DNA of 64,000 bases from Epinephelus fuscoguttatus (GCF_011397635.1 NC_064771.1:15315379-15379378); one strand, 5' to 3'; shown: positions 1 through 35,267, numbered from the stretch's first letter. A program made the numbers and translations. Notes: generated by a model not told the origin, from the letters alone.

Positions 1-268
1 AACAAATAAGATCAGATTTGACCATTCTAGGAGGAAAGTCAGCATTTATAACAGCAGAAGAGAGTCTGTAAAGATGGCCTGATTTTCCTGATGAGCTGCA
101 GTTTGTCTGAGGTCTGGTAGCAATGAAACTCTCTGTAAAGGTCAGCGGTGAACTCAGAGGAGAGGAGGAGCGGCGTTGGTCGCCAGGCTCGCCTCAGGAC
201 AGGGGGTCAGCTTCGTCGCAGCCTGGACAGGACTGGTGACCTTTCTGATGTCAGAGCAGGGGTCTGTG

Positions 269-270
<2 letters not shown>

Positions 271-328
<58 letters not shown>
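271..328. repeat. (TG)n microsatellite
   Basis: Uninterrupted TG dinucleotide run of about 58 bases. It generates the apparent Cys-Val open frames in this area. Confidence 0.97.
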
Positions 329-333
<5 letters not shown>

Positions 334-1360
334 GCAGCCTGGCCTGGGGGAGGATTGAAGGCAGGTCATATATAAATGTGCCCACATGTTGAGAAGGGGA
401 TACATATCTTTCTGCCTCTGCATTTGGATTTCTGTTTTGTGGGTGGTTCGATGTTGGATATCAGCAAATAAATGAAGAACGCACACATATAGAGGAGGAG
501 GAGGGGGGACATTGGTACTTTGTAAAACACCTCGGGTTTCTGTTTTTGGCCCACACACTAGAGAGTCCTTGGCAGAAGCTAAATGGACGAAAGTAAATAA
601 AAGTGGCCATTATGTGTGGGCTCCAGTAAATAGCTGCTCTCTTGTCTCTCTGTGCTTCAAAAAGAGGGGCGGAAGATGCGATCACGAGGAAAGCCCGTGT
701 CTTTTCTTCTCCAGCCACTATAGAGGGGGTCTGGCTCTCCTTCTCTGCCTCCCCCCTTCCTCTTCTTCTTTACCCCTTTTTTTCTCTCCTCTCTCCCCTT
801 TTCAGCTTTCTCTTTCTGCTTCCTGTTTCTCTCTCCAGTTCACTTTCTGTCATTCCTCTCCTCTTCGTCCTTCTCCTCTCGCTGTCTTGCTTCTGCCCGC
901 CCAGTGTTTCTCAAACATGCAGGAAGGGAGAGATCAATGGTGTCCTCGGAGAGGGAATTACACAGCTGAATTTCGATGAGAACAGAAGAAAAGGAGGAGG
1001 AAGGGAGAACAAGTAGAGGCGGGGAAGGCATGTGAAAAGGGAGAGGGGGAAGAAGGATAGTATATCCTTCAAGAAAGAAAAAAAAACAAGAAATGGGAGG
1101 AATGTGGAAAACTATGCAGAAGACTGGATGAGTGTGAGTGAGCCTTGCAAGACTTTGAGATCTCAAATGAAAATCCTTCAGAATGAATCTTCATGACTGT
1201 AACTTGAGGGGTGTGTGTTTGCATATGTTGCAGGACTGAGATAAGATCCATAACTGTGAGCATCGGCCCATAATTTGTGCTGACAAGTGAATGTGTCTGA
1301 GTCTTATTTGCTGGGATTGAAGAGATATTTCCTGTTTATTAGGGGGAATCTGCTGTGTTT

Positions 1361-1361
<1 letters not shown>

Positions 1362-1391
<30 letters not shown>
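1362..1391. repeat. (CA)n microsatellite
   Basis: Perfect CA run of about 30 bases. Confidence 0.95.
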
Positions 1392-1395
<4 letters not shown>

Positions 1396-1924
1396 TCTGA
1401 CACAAGTGGTATGACAGATGAGAGACACAGCAGCTGTACATTGAGATTTGTATCATCAGTCAAGTCTTTTTTACTGTCCTGGTGTGATGTTATGAGGTGA
1501 GATGTTAACATGTATTCAAAGTTGTGGGCTTAAATGTGACCTATGGCCTTTGCTTTAATTCATCTTTAAGGTGGAACATCCTCAAGTTGCAACTGCATTT
1601 CGTAGTCAGTTCACCCAAATGCCAAAAATATAAATATATATTTCCCCCCTTACCTCTGACAAAAATTCATGCAGATAGTTGGGGTTTTATTTACTCAGGT
1701 TTTTCAGTTATCTGTCTCTTAAATTTTGTAAGTGAGGCTCACAGCACTGAAAATATACATCAATTTAATTCAAGAATATTCAACAAAAATGTCCTGGTTA
1801 TTTTGGTAATCCACTAACATCATAGAGACATTCTTTCTGATTGATAGTTAATTAGAACATCATTTTAACTTTTTTTTTCCCGAAAAGAAAACAGTTAAAA
1901 TTGTTTTTAGTTTTTGTTTCTTTG

Positions 1925-2165
1925 TTTTTTCAAGGGCAGAGGGGGACATTTGTGGGGGACACAAATGAAACAGGAGGGTTTGGAGGTCCTCTGCCTGAAA
2001 CTTTTGAGCATCAAACACTTACTTTGCTGCATTCTGGTGAATTTTTATGCACCAATTTGTGGTGTAAATGTTTTTTATCAAAATTAAAGTCCTCTGCTAC
2101 TCTCATGTTTTTATGAAATGGACATGTTCTAAATATTGCGGGGGACATGTCCCCTGCATCAATTT
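1925..2165 (+). repeat. MITE-like repeat, GGGGGACA family, copy 1
   Basis: Starts near GGGGGACATTTGTGGGGGAC and ends near the palindromic GGGGGACATGTCCCC. A second direct copy lies at about 4915-5075 and an inverted copy at about 23095-23270. All share the blocks around 'GAGCATCAAACAC' and 'CACCAATTTGTG'. Probably a non-autonomous DNA transposon. Its class was not resolved. Confidence 0.75.
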
Positions 2166-3580
2166 TACACCTATGCCTCCTTATGTTGGGATATCAGCAA
2201 AAATCTTAAGGACAGATATCCAAATGTAACCCTTCACAAAAATAACCACATCAAACCCAATCAAATCATACAGGGCTTCTTGGCACAGATTCATCAGAAA
2301 AGACAAACTCTGTTTAATTTCAATGTTAAAATCAACATAGAACATCTCAACAACCTCTACACTCACTTCTTCTGCTGATCCGACAGCATTCTGCGCCTCC
2401 ATGTGGCAAGTTTCATACAGACCTCACAAGAGTCTGTGAGAACATTTCAGTTTTACTAACGAGAAACTTCTCTGCAGGATTTGGAAATGGTCAGCAGAGT
2501 TGAGAGCAAAATGTGGCAAACTGTCCGTCCCAGACCTCCAGACTCTTTCACCTCACTACTTTAATGTCAAACCGCTGTCTGTTTCTTGTCATGTCTCCTT
2601 TATGTAATCCTTTTGCGGCTGGGAAAATTCCTCTCACTTTCTGTGCGCAGAGCACTTTAAGTGCATTTCAAGAAACAAACATTTAATAAAGGTTTTTTAA
2701 GTCTGTATCATACAGGGCCATTTACTGGGTTTGTTCATTCAGGCTGCTGTCTATTCAGTCTCAGTCTGTAATAAATCAGCAAAGCAATAAAAAAAAAACA
2801 GGAATAATCAGAATATTCGTTGGGTAAGGACCTGACTGTTCATGTGGTAAGTGCCACTCCTAAAATCCTAATGATGCTGCTGGCACCAGAGAGCCATATA
2901 AAGCAGCGTTTCAAATGAAAGGCCTGTTTTCTGGCCGAGCAGCCGCAGACGGCCACAGAGAAAAGAGCGGTGGAGGAGCCTGAGGAGAACCTGGGATAAC
3001 ACCATCTCTGCTGGCTCTGAACTCTGCGCAGGGCCTCGAACGCCGTCAATTACTGGGAGATATACGGGCCGGCCCGTTTCCACCACTTTACTGAGTCCCC
3101 TTCAGTTGCAGCCCACTCGGACTGTAAATTATCACTCCCCCGTCCAAGGTTTTGCAGCAGTTTGGAGTCACCAGTGAGACCCTCCTCTGTCTCGGTCCGA
3201 ATCTGAAGGAATTCCCTCCCTCTGTGTGCCAAACCCCAAACCTTTTGCAAAGCGGAGCTGTGGAGCATGCAGCTGCACGCCCATGTGGACACGCTCACTC
3301 GCAAACATTGATTTAAACACACACAAATGCACACAAATGTTCGTATATGGGTATATGAAATCCCCTGGAGCTATAGATCATTGGGAGCAGGTAGAGAATT
3401 TAGCATGCGCACACACACACATACACACATACACACAGGCTGTAGATCATTGAGGTGGGCAGGGACGTCAGCACTCCCATACACAGTGAGCCTTATTGCA
3501 GAGTTTAATAGAGGAAAGCCAGCATGAATCCCCACAGTCATTCTGTTCCAGTCAAACACACCATTCACTACACTCTGGCC

Positions 3581-3581
<1 letters not shown>

Positions 3582-3612
<31 letters not shown>
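3582..3612. repeat. (TG)n microsatellite
   Basis: Perfect TG run of about 31 bases. Confidence 0.95.
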
Positions 3613-3614
<2 letters not shown>

Positions 3615-3782
3615 AGATGCACACATGCAAGTCACTATGTACTGTACATCATGTGCCTCAGTGTGCACTGTGTGACTACATATGTATACAATATGCATGT
3701 ATGAATGTGACTGAGTGTGTTCTCATGCAATTGTAACACCATGTGTGCTGTATCTGACATCTGAGAGGGAGCGAGTGTGTAC

Positions 3783-3862
3783 GTGTGTGTGTGTGTGTGT
3801 GTGTGTGTCTAGGTGTGTGTGTGTCTAGGTGTGTATCTAGGTGTGTGTGTGTGTGCGTGTGG
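3783..3862. repeat. imperfect (TG)n microsatellite
   Basis: TG run interrupted several times by a CTAGG variant, giving a short compound minisatellite. Confidence 0.9.
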
Positions 3863-3976
3863 TAGGATGGGGGCCATATTGACCCATCAGTGCTGCTCTG
3901 TCACCTCTTCTCTTTATGAGTCTGGCCTTTTAAAAACACACTGGATTTATGGTCAGTTTGGGCGCTATCTCAGACA

Positions 3977-3978
<2 letters not shown>

Positions 3979-4011
<33 letters not shown>
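3979..4011. repeat. (TG)n microsatellite
   Basis: Perfect TG run of about 33 bases followed by GCGCGTGC. Confidence 0.95.
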
Positions 4012-4015
<4 letters not shown>

Positions 4016-4914
4016 TGCGTGCAGTGTAGGGGAACTTACTTTGAAAGCATAGCTTTTCAAGCTACCAGTTATTTCACATTGGAAGAAGTTGAGCCACAGC
4101 AAGGCTATTACAGAGAGAAATCTAATTTGGTTAACTAAAGAAAAAAAATGTTCAAACTATTTTGTAAAATATAGCAAACTGTGCCTCTGATAAGAATTTT
4201 TTAAACATGATGACAATTGAGTTCACAGTTCACACATAAATTTTAAAAAATAAAATATGCCATTATTCATGGAAAAGTGCAAAGAATTAAGGAGAATAAT
4301 TATACGCATGTCACCCAGATGCAAGGTGATCAAACACAGCGTGCACTGAGGAAAGAAGTAATGCCTGCACACTTTTAATTTATTTATTTAGACCTGAAGT
4401 TCCAAGTAGGATCAAAACACTGATTTAATTAATGTGTGTGGCATGTAAGCGTGCAGGCGTTTCTCAAAGTGCAAGGAATGCCAGCTTTAGTTTTGTATAT
4501 CCACCAGTTAGACACCTGACCTCCAGAATCTATGGTACAGGTGGGGGTATTACACCAGGCAGATTTACTCAGTTAGCCAGGTAACTACTAAATTAGCATG
4601 CAACAATATCTCTGAACATATGTTAATAAGTAGCGATACTCAATACTTATGACTAGAAAAGTAACGGTAAAATAATAATGATGATAAAAACAAAAAAAAT
4701 GCCTTTCCTTTTGTGGCCCATAACTGATTGCGGTTTTGGTAGTTAACTACACAAAAAAATGCATAAATATTCAACATGACCAACAGTTTTCATCGGGATA
4801 TTTTTGATAAATAGTAATTTCTTAGAACACAGTTCACTGTGATGCAGTTTTTCATGTTTGTTTGTTATTTAAAAAAGCCCCATATGTACGATTCCATTCA
4901 CCTCCATTCAATGG

Positions 4915-5075
4915 CAGAGGTTTTGTTTCAACATCTTGGGGGGGACACATATGAAACAGGGCGTTTGGAGGTCCTCTGCCAGAAAGTTTTGAGCATCAAA
5001 CACCTAATTTCATGAATTTTAATGCACCAATTTGTGCCTTTTCTGTATCCATTTGTGGTGTAAATGTTTTTAATG
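4915..5075 (+). repeat. MITE-like repeat, GGGGGACA family, copy 2
   Basis: Closely resembles the first half of the copy at 1925-2165, including the block 'GTTTGGAGGTCCTCTGCC' and 'TGTGGTGTAAATG'. It lacks the palindromic right end, so it is truncated. Confidence 0.7.
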
Positions 5076-6931
5076 GCAAAAAAATTAGCTAACTGCTTCA
5101 ATAACTATGCAAATATGAATGTTGTTACACCACCAGTAAGCTACTGCAAACTGCAGTTAAAGTACTAATTTAATTACATGTAGTTCACTACTCCCCTTGC
5201 ACTGTTTGTGTGTGCGTCTGTGTCGACACTAATGTAGAACATTTGTCTCTTTTGCTGTCAAAAGAGGAATTAAATGCATAAACAATCAAAGTGACAAGAG
5301 GGTTACTAGTACTGTGTTACTCCAACTCTACAGAACATTACACTGAGAAAGTTATGAGATATTTAGAAAGGTGAAGATATAATAAATTTGCCATATTCTG
5401 AGTTGTTTCCCAGTCTGAGTTTACACACAAGGAATAAAGGAAGAAACAAATTGCCGAAATACTTCTGACCACTTCAGGTATCTTGTCTACAAATAAGTCA
5501 GAAGAAAACACATGAAGATGCAGCCTGATGCCTGTTTCAACTGCACCTTAACTTAATTCACATGATGGGAAAATTAAATCTTAGTACTAACAGCAAAACA
5601 GGATACAATCAAAAATGTACCCAAATGGGAGCATGCATTTGCAGGCATTAATAAAGTAAAGGACTGAAAAGTTTTCATGCCACAGTAACACATTTAGTTT
5701 GGGGTGTAAGCTATCCGAGTTGTGATGTTTACACGTGTTGACCCAAAACCAGGTGATCTGACTCAGAACAGAATTCTTCCTGCATCCAAACAAAGTGATT
5801 AATGTCGATATTAACACTTACACACACATTGCACATGCATGCGTACAGAGCTGAGTGGTGCAAATGGCGACTTGGCATCTCTTTCTCTCTGTATGACGCA
5901 AAATCCCACGTCATCTGACAATAAAAAAAAAAAAGAAGAAGAAGAAAAAAAAAGCATGCTTCCAAATTGATTTCACAGAGCAAGAACCCCCTCTGGAGAT
6001 TAACAAAGTAAATTCCACTTCTTCTCTCCAAAAGAAGCACCCACAAATTTTTTTGCTTGAACCCTCAGATAAGCAGACGTGGAGGATTTTCTTGAGACTA
6101 TACATCCTTTATCTGTGATTCTAGGTGCTATGTAATTGTGGATGGAGTCTAATGTGTGGTCCATTTGCTTCATTAATGGGGCAGACGCGAGCCGTTCAGC
6201 CAAGAAAACGCCTATTGTTCCCTTTACCTTCCACATTTTTAATGTGTGGCATTAGTCCAGCAGTTGTTAGTGCTCGACCGTAGTGCTTTGCTGATGGTCA
6301 AATGACAAAGTCTTAATAGAATATAGTGGGACGGGCAGGACAAAGGTGGGCAATGTTCAGCTGGATGCAGCCAATTTCTGTGTGAGAGGCCTGCCTAAAA
6401 ACCCTATTCATAGGCCGTCTAATGCTGGTGCGTAATTAAATGTGATTACTGGAGCAGAGGGCTTCTCTCTCCCTCTCTGAGGGCCACACACAGGACTGGA
6501 GGCAGCGTGCATGCGCTCATTAAGGAGGCGCTAACAGATGTACACAAGCAACGACCACAGGCATACCTAAAAATCCAAGCCATATCTCTCTCCCTGGCAC
6601 ACAGACATAAACAGAGGTACAAAATCATGTATCCCCAAAATGTCAACTTTTCAGGCGCTAAGAAAAGCAGGATTGGATTTGAAAGGGAATAAGCCCAAGG
6701 GTGGTTGGATTTTTTTAAGCAAGGAGTATGTAATCCTTCAACTGACGTCTAATTGCAGTTGCAAGGTTTTTTACCTGACAGTTCGTAGCCTCCAAAGTGC
6801 ACAAAAACAAACAAACACATACCAAGTAACACGGCCGTAAATAAAAATCAGGCTAAACTATGACCTTCAGTTGGTGATAATCATAAAGCAAACAAGCAGA
6901 AATATAAACAAAAATCAATTATGGTTTCCAT

Positions 6932-6932
<1 letters not shown>

Positions 6933-6965
<33 letters not shown>
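6933..6965. repeat. (CA)n microsatellite
   Basis: Perfect CA run of about 33 bases. Confidence 0.95.
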
Positions 6966-6967
<2 letters not shown>

Positions 6968-7938
6968 TGTCTGGCCCGCTCTCCGGTCCAGTTTCCTGGG
7001 CAGACACGGTCCCCTGGTGCTCATGGGAAATAGTGAGCATGCCAGGCCCCACAAAGGCGTCCTTTCAGCCGCCCGCATGCTTGACCTGTGCGGGGTCAGC
7101 GCTCTGCTTTGTGCCCCGCGCCCCCTGAGTGACCCAGGGTCACAGCGAGGGCCCGAGGTCAAATCCAGATGCCTGCGTCTAATTTCGCCCCAACTGGGTT
7201 ATCCGTACAAATCTGCCCTAAAATTTGCCCCTGCCAACCCCACCCTAAAACCCACTACTACCTCCACACATGACTGAGTCCCATAGAAATACATAGGCTC
7301 TCTGCAGTCTAATTGGACTACTGTGGAGTAGTGCTAACACTCAAGCTCTCTCATACTCTCTGTCTCTCTCTCTCACACACACACACACATGTTGGCCTGA
7401 CCCCCTGTAACTGCACTAATACCCCATCCCGTGGCCTTTGGTCTATCTTGAGGGATTAGGTGCAGAAAGACACACATACAAGCACAGATACATCCACGCA
7501 CACACATGCACACACACACTTAAGAGCACAGCAGGCCTGGCTGAGGGTCTACCTTGAGGGATTAGGTGCAGAGAGACAGGACCCTCCAGCCAATCAACCG
7601 GTCTGTCACATTGATTTTGAGGGGTCACTGGTGCACAATGGCCAGGGTTTTCCTGTCTTAACCTCTCTGATCACACACATATGCACGCACACACTCATAC
7701 ACATGCACACGTAATGACAATAAACTTTATTTATATCATTTACGAAAAGGGCAGGGCTTGAAAAGTGCATTATGGGAGGGTAAAATCCTGAAAGAATCTT
7801 ATGAGAATAGAAGCTACAGAAGATTAAAAATGACTGCATATTCAAAGTGTGTTTTCTGAGTTAAAAATTATATTGAAAGAAACTAGAAATTCCTCAGATA
7901 GAACTTTGGGCAGTGTTGCCACAAAGGCACACACACAT

Positions 7939-7941
<3 letters not shown>

Positions 7942-7969
<28 letters not shown>
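7942..7969. repeat. (CA)n microsatellite
   Basis: Perfect CA run of about 28 bases, preceded by a shorter interrupted CA tract. Confidence 0.93.
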
Positions 7970-7970
<1 letters not shown>

Positions 7971-8689
7971 TTCAAACCCCCCCCCGTCCGCCTCTCAAAG
8001 CTTCATCACATCCCTGCCTCTGAAAATCCTCCGTCCCCGGGGGAAAAGCTGGGGGGAGAGCTCCCAGGTCAACTCCCCCTTCCAACCCCTCTCTCCTTCT
8101 TCTCTTTCCTGGTCAAACAACACAATAGTCATCTATCAGAGAGGGCACCGGGCAGGCGCTGTGCCTAACTGAAATAAACCCGGCCTCTGCCAGCTACATC
8201 TCAGGTGCTCGGGCTGAGTTTTTTCTCTGACGTCATCCACAATTTGCCTGTTCTGTTTTAGTCTTTTTAAGTCCCCCCCCCCGCCACACCTCGCATCCCT
8301 CTGTTGCCTGTTTCCCTTTCCTGAAGGGAGTCTCTGTGGCATCTGGAAAAACAGGATTCATGTATGTTGGTATTGTTATGATTACAGAGTTCGTCAGTGG
8401 TGGGACAACTGGTCAGGTCCTTTAGTTAAGTAAAAATAGCACCATAACAATGGTAAAATACTCAGTTACAGTCCTATAATAGTCCTTCATTCAAAATTGT
8501 ACTTAAGCAAAGGCGCAGAATTATCAAGCAAAATGTGCTTGAAGTATCAAAAGTACTCATGCTGCAAAAAAATACATGATATTAGTAGACTGTCAGAGAT
8601 GCATCAAGGTATCAGTAGCATTTTGCTGCCATAGCTGATTGAGGTGGAATTAGTTTTAACTTCTTTACACAGTTTTGTCCAGTGGTTTT

Positions 8690-9023
8690 AAACCTAGTTC
8701 AGATCAGACCCCCACCAAAGAGTCACAAGATAAATTAACTTGTGAGAAGATTACTGAGATAGAAAAAACATAACTGCTCCATAAAGTTGTATCAACTTCC
8801 TTTTTTAATAGGCGGATCTTGTTTTTTGTGTGTGTGAAATATTTGACAGTTAGACCACTTTAGGCTACATTTAAAGAAAACTACCTGAAAAATTTAGAAG
8901 GTAAATCACTCTTTAGTGGGACTGACAGCAACTCACATATGTATGAAACATGACAAAGGGCCCTAACTAAGTAGACACTGCTGCCATTAAAGGTCAAAAG
9001 CTGAAAGCTTGAGAACCACTGGT
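8690..9023. repeat. hAT-type MITE with CAGTGGTT ends
   Basis: The left end reads CAGTGGTTTTAAACC and the right end is its approximate reverse complement (GAGAACCACTGG). This is the arrangement of the common vertebrate hAT-type MITEs that begin CAGTGGTTCTCAAAC. No coding capacity. Confidence 0.6.
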
Positions 9024-9337
9024 TAATCTTTAACATTTTATTTTATCAGAAATACTTTATTGGTCCTTTGGGGGGAAAGGGGACACATTGCAGTTGGACT
9101 TATACTGTGTATAGGCATAGATAAATTATAAGATAGAAATGAAAATAAGAAGTATGCAAGATAACACGACCTACAATTGCCAGATGGCATAAAATAATAT
9201 TTGCGCTAATACCAATGGAATATCTAGCATGCAGATTCAAATGTAAAATGAGTGCCTTTTTGAAAGACTTGGTCATCCTTTAAATATACAGGGAAACCTG
9301 GCAAGGTGACATTTGTGGATGATAAGGTGGGGTACTT

Positions 9338-9366
9338 TATTATTTATTTATTTATTTATTTATTTA
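9338..9366. repeat. (TTTA)n microsatellite
   Basis: Tetranucleotide TTTA/ATTT run of about 29 bases. Confidence 0.9.
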
Positions 9367-10615
9367 CCTGTTTTCTGATTGATGTGTTCTGCTTTGTACT
9401 TGTTTCTTCTCAATTATAATAAATTGTTATTTATTATAATTATTCTGCCATGCTATTTCTTTTAATTGGTATTTATTTTCCTTTCTCTTACTCAGATGTT
9501 TAGTTGTTGCATCAGTGTCTTCTGTAACAGGACTGAGTGTTTCCATACACAGTACATATGCATACTTAGATGCTTAACAATATATTGGTGATTGTCTGTA
9601 ATCACGTCATACAGTATATTGTGTGCTTTATACATTTTGTCTAAGAAAGAGCTAAGATAGATGTGTTGAAAGTACAATAAAAATACTGCAAAAAAAGAAA
9701 AAGAAGAAGTATGCAAGACAAAAATTTGATCATGCTACAATATATATCACAATATGTACCACATATAAATATGAAAATATAAGAAATAAGAGACATGTTG
9801 TTTAGGAAATAAGGTTTTACAGCTCGGGCTCTTTAAAATATTAGCAACAATAATTGTGGTACAATGTTGCATTTTATTTACTCAATTATAATTATATTAT
9901 AATATTTACTTTCAAAATATTTTCTTAATGCACTGTACTTTTCATGGGAAAGGGTTTGGAGTGAGCACTTAAAGCGTTCACGGAAAAATGGGACAAAAAT
10001 TAAGATAAAACGGGATTTTTTTTCTGAAGCCTATCCAGTATGATTTTAATGCCATAAAAATCGTGACTCATGCTCCTATGTGACACTCTGTTATACTAAA
10101 GACATTTTTAGGACTTTTGTCCCTTAAAAATATTTAAGATGATGCGGTGAGTCTATGTCAGCCACAACTGTCCAAAGTTAGCCGTCATTGTTACATGCCC
10201 ACAAGCACACACACACACGTCCACTGTAGAACAAAAGAATAGGGAAAGTTAGGTTAAATCAGTGATTTAATGAATTAATGACTGAACTGATAAATTGATT
10301 TAAACATCAAAAAATAAAATAAAATAAACATGACTGTCCCATTTTACCTTTCCAGCTGTCCGATTTTACCTGAACATTTCACTGGGTGAGGTAGGGGTTC
10401 TTGATGTGTTTGACAGTCCAATGTGTCTAAAACATTTTACTTGGCAACAGTATTTTCTTTATAAAAATATAGCAGAGAACAACTTCTAAAAGTAGCACTT
10501 AAGATAGTATTGTAGCGACATCCACATTTCCCAGCATGCTGGACTGAGTAGTTTGTAGTTCGCTGTTTTCTGTTCTATAATGTCATAACGTTATTTTTGT
10601 TATTGTCTATGGCAG

Positions 10616-11397
10616 TGGTCCCCAACCTTTTTACATAAGGGACCCCTTTTCTATAACGGAGTGAACTGACGACCCCTGACTAAGTGTCATATTTTATGAA
10701 AAGTTCAAATTATATTTAATGCAAAACAGTAACAGTACAGAACAACTGAACTGCTCAAATAACCACAAAAGTGAATGCAATTACTGCAGGACGTTTGTGT
10801 GAACAAAAAGAAAATAAATCAATTAATTAAAAAAAATAACAATAAAAATCAATAATGAGACTTGGGTGAATTTTATTTGAAGAGTTTCCTTGATATTTAA
10901 AAAAAAAAAAAAAACAATTACAAAATACATAATATGGACAAAAAATTGTATAAAAAGTTTCCACAAAATCATTCATAACAGGCTTCTTTTTGGACAAATT
11001 CAGTGGTTTCTTCTCCCTGACACTTTGCCATGCCATTCTTTTATTAGCTCTTTGTTTTGTGTTTTTGTTATGGTGTACTTTTCTAAAGCAATTCAAGGCT
11101 GTTCAGCAAAGAATGAACGCTCTGTGAATATCACTTGGGCTCAGTTCTTCACTGTGCCTTTATCCTGTGAGATGTATTTTAAAGTTTGTATCTTGAATAA
11201 TAGTCCAAACTTCAAAAGTAACATTTTAATTTAGTGTTCTTTACTTAAATAAATAAATGAAATCCTGAGATAAAGGCCTAGTGTGTTTATTTGTAAAGTT
11301 TTCTTGCACATCTCAAAATGAAGAAGACCTCATGACCCCTCTATGAAGCTTTGGCGCCTTATTGGGGGTCAGGACCCCTTCAATTGGGAATCAGTGG
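10616..11397. repeat. hAT-type MITE, larger copy
   Basis: Left end GCAGTGGTCCCCAACC with 'GGGACCCC'. Right end 'GGGGTCAGGACCCC...GGGAATCAGTGG' in inverted orientation. The body is AT-rich. A fragment of the right end recurs at about 23410-23492. Confidence 0.55.
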
Positions 11398-11819
11398 TGT
11401 ATGGTTTGTCTGCTCAGGACATGATGGTTTATGCTAGTTATTGTTATTTGGTGTTAATTTCGACTTTGCACCATTAGTGAGCTGGCTGTCCCACTTCATG
11501 ACCCCAGCTGTATTTTTCTTTTGAGTATTTGAGTCTACTGGTAAAGGAATTTGTACTATTAACTGTCAGGTAAATATAGAGAAGTAAAAAAAATAGGCCC
11601 TACGTCTCATTTGCCTCTGAAATGTAATGAGGAGAGATGAAGGGAAGGTTTAGTAAAGTAGGCAACAACACAACATGAAATTCCCAACAAATGATAAAAC
11701 TATGAATATGCTGGAATAAAGTAAAGAGGAATTAAAAATAGGGACGTACCTCCAAGTATATTCAATGGCTCCAAATTCATGACTTTCCCGTGACCACTTG
11801 TGGGCGCTCGAGCCTTTCA

Positions 11820-12250
11820 ACCGTCATGGAACCAGCAAGCTGAGTTGTCTTCTCTCCCCTCCTCGACTATACTCTCCACTTCCTGGATACGCGTTCAGAA
11901 AAACAGCCAGGTTGGACTTGTCGTTATCCTTACACCGAGGCTCCGTTAACCTGTAGCTCCTACACACACTGAAACGCACATTTGTACCGATAAATGGCCG
12001 TTTAACGAGGAAACTTCTCGATGATGACGTAAACAGGACAGCGACGCGGTGGGCGCGGAGGTGGCAGAGAAAGGTGACTAACTAATGAAACTAACGGTTA
12101 CTTTAGCTTGCTAGCTAAAACCTACAGTCTTTATGACATGTTTTAATTTTAACATATTTTATATTTGTGTTAGTGTGTGTTTTTATAAAGCGACGAAAGG
12201 TTAAAGTATGCCACATGTTAAGCTCAGTTGTCTCTGTGTTTACTCCCAGA
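11820..12250 (+). promoter_or_regulatory. slc38a10 promoter and 5' UTR
   Basis: CpG-rich DNA directly upstream of the slc38a10 start. It holds a CRE/ATF-like site (TGACGTAA at 12025-12032) and GC-rich sequence (GCGACGCGGTGGGCGCGG). A possible 5' UTR donor (GAGAAAG|GTGACT, about 12074) and a matching acceptor (CTCCCAG at about 12250) suggest a short first intron in the untranslated leader. The transcription start is not visible; this is inference from composition. Confidence 0.55.
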
Positions 12251-12424
12251 GCGCCACGTCATTGATCGGCGGAGGAGTCAGACAAACACACCCGGAATTT
12301 AGTCCCCCGCTTTCGGACCAAACATTAGACGGTTACACTTCACCGTTTGCCTTCAATGAGCTGCTGTCTCCGTGCTGCTTGACATTTACTTACCGAAGGA
12401 GGACCAGACAACAAGAAGGTCAAA

Positions 12425-34213
<21,789 letters not shown>

Positions 34214-35205
34214 CACATCACACGCTCCCAGATTCTCTCTCAACGATTGGACAGTAACTTCAGCACACGCTATACACCTGCAGAAAACTTGTAATACTGT
34301 GGACCATGATATCGATGCCTTACGTTCTTTCTTGCCTTCAGAAATGTTGTGGACAAAGAGGAACATTTTCTCTTTCTTGATACTGTGCGCTCCAGAAATA
34401 ACCCAAAGTCTTTATGAAAGAGCAAAGTGCGTGTAAATATTAACTTATTTTTGTGTTTAAGGAGGAGAATTTTGACAAGGTTATTGTTGAAATGTATATA
34501 AATCTATGCAAATACCATTCTATTACGTGTTTAGACAGGGTGGATATATTAATGTCTGTAGTTGAGTTTCTTTTTATCACCACCTCTGTGGCGTCTGTTT
34601 GTGCTTTTTGTCTCCTGTGCTGTTTTTTCGTTAAACGTTGGGTTAGTGTGTTTGTGATACTTACTTTGAGCTGTAAATATTGTAAATTCATTTTAATTGT
34701 GAACCATGTATTGGATGTGATGTGGGTTCAGGCGCCTTGGTAAGAGTTGTTTCATTATACTTTCATTCGAAAGTAACTGAATTCAAGCTCATGCTGGAGC
34801 TACGAGGTATTTAATGTAGCCTTACTGTTTGATAAACTGTGGACGACAAAGCAGCCGGATCCAGGCCATCACTTACGGAGCATTCCATCTTCGAAATCTG
34901 TTCCTAGTTGATTTATTAGTGCCTTCAAATCCATATGCTGCTGTTTTATTAACACAAAATGTGGCAGTCTTTTTGTTTCCACTCTTACTGTAAACTACAG
35001 TGATTATGAAAGTGGAAGGACATGTGGGCTACATTTGTAATGTTTCTTTGTAATCCAACTTTTCAGATAATTCCTCCATCAGATGGCATTTCAACACATT
35101 TTGGACCTTTGCTTAGTACAAAAGGCTATTTTTGTATTTTTCTATGGGGGTTGAATTTCTGTACATTTTGCTGGTAATAATAAATAAAAACATCTCTATT
35201 ACACC
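34214..35205 (+). other. slc38a10 3' UTR
   Basis: About 1 kb AT-rich sequence from the TAA at 34211-34213 to the polyadenylation signal. No coding similarity. Confidence 0.75.
35179..35188 (+). terminator. slc38a10 polyadenylation signal
   Basis: Overlapping AATAAATAAA, followed within about 20-40 bases by a GT-rich stretch (GGCTGTTTGTTTGTG). It lies only about 75 bases from the ndufaf8 signal on the other strand. Confidence 0.75.
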
Positions 35206-35261
35206 CCATGGCTGTTTGTTTGTGTTTCAACAATAGAAACTGATAATATCGAAAGCAAAAT

Positions 35262-35267
35262 TTTATT
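35262..35267 (-). terminator. ndufaf8 polyadenylation signal
   Basis: TTTATT on the + strand (AATAAA on the - strand), about 280 bases beyond the ndufaf8 stop codon. Confidence 0.6.

Larger units (their letters stand above)
1..11780. other. gene-free upstream flank rich in repeats
   Basis: I found no convincing coding exon here. The longer open frames are translations of (CA)n/(TG)n tracts or pyrimidine-rich DNA, and none shows family similarity or paired splice sites. The stretch holds many dinucleotide microsatellites, three MITE-like repeats and AT-rich DNA. Two subregions, about 6120-6450 and 2860-3240, are less repetitive and of balanced composition, so they could hold regulatory DNA, but nothing in them is diagnostic. 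The flank ends at the slc38a10 promoter. Confidence 0.7.

Noticed and set aside
154-558. Open frame with poly-Thr/His or Cys/Val runs
   Set aside because: It is a translation of the (TG)n microsatellite. Similar frames at 3371-3622, 6881-7277, 26654-26978 and 27352-27765 were rejected for the same reason.
512-1016. Overlapping open frames rich in Ser, Leu and Pro
   Set aside because: They come from a pyrimidine-rich stretch. No start context, splice signals or family similarity.
2840-3086. Pair of minus-strand open frames, possible small exons
   Set aside because: Composition looks coding-like, but there are no paired splice sites and no recognisable protein.
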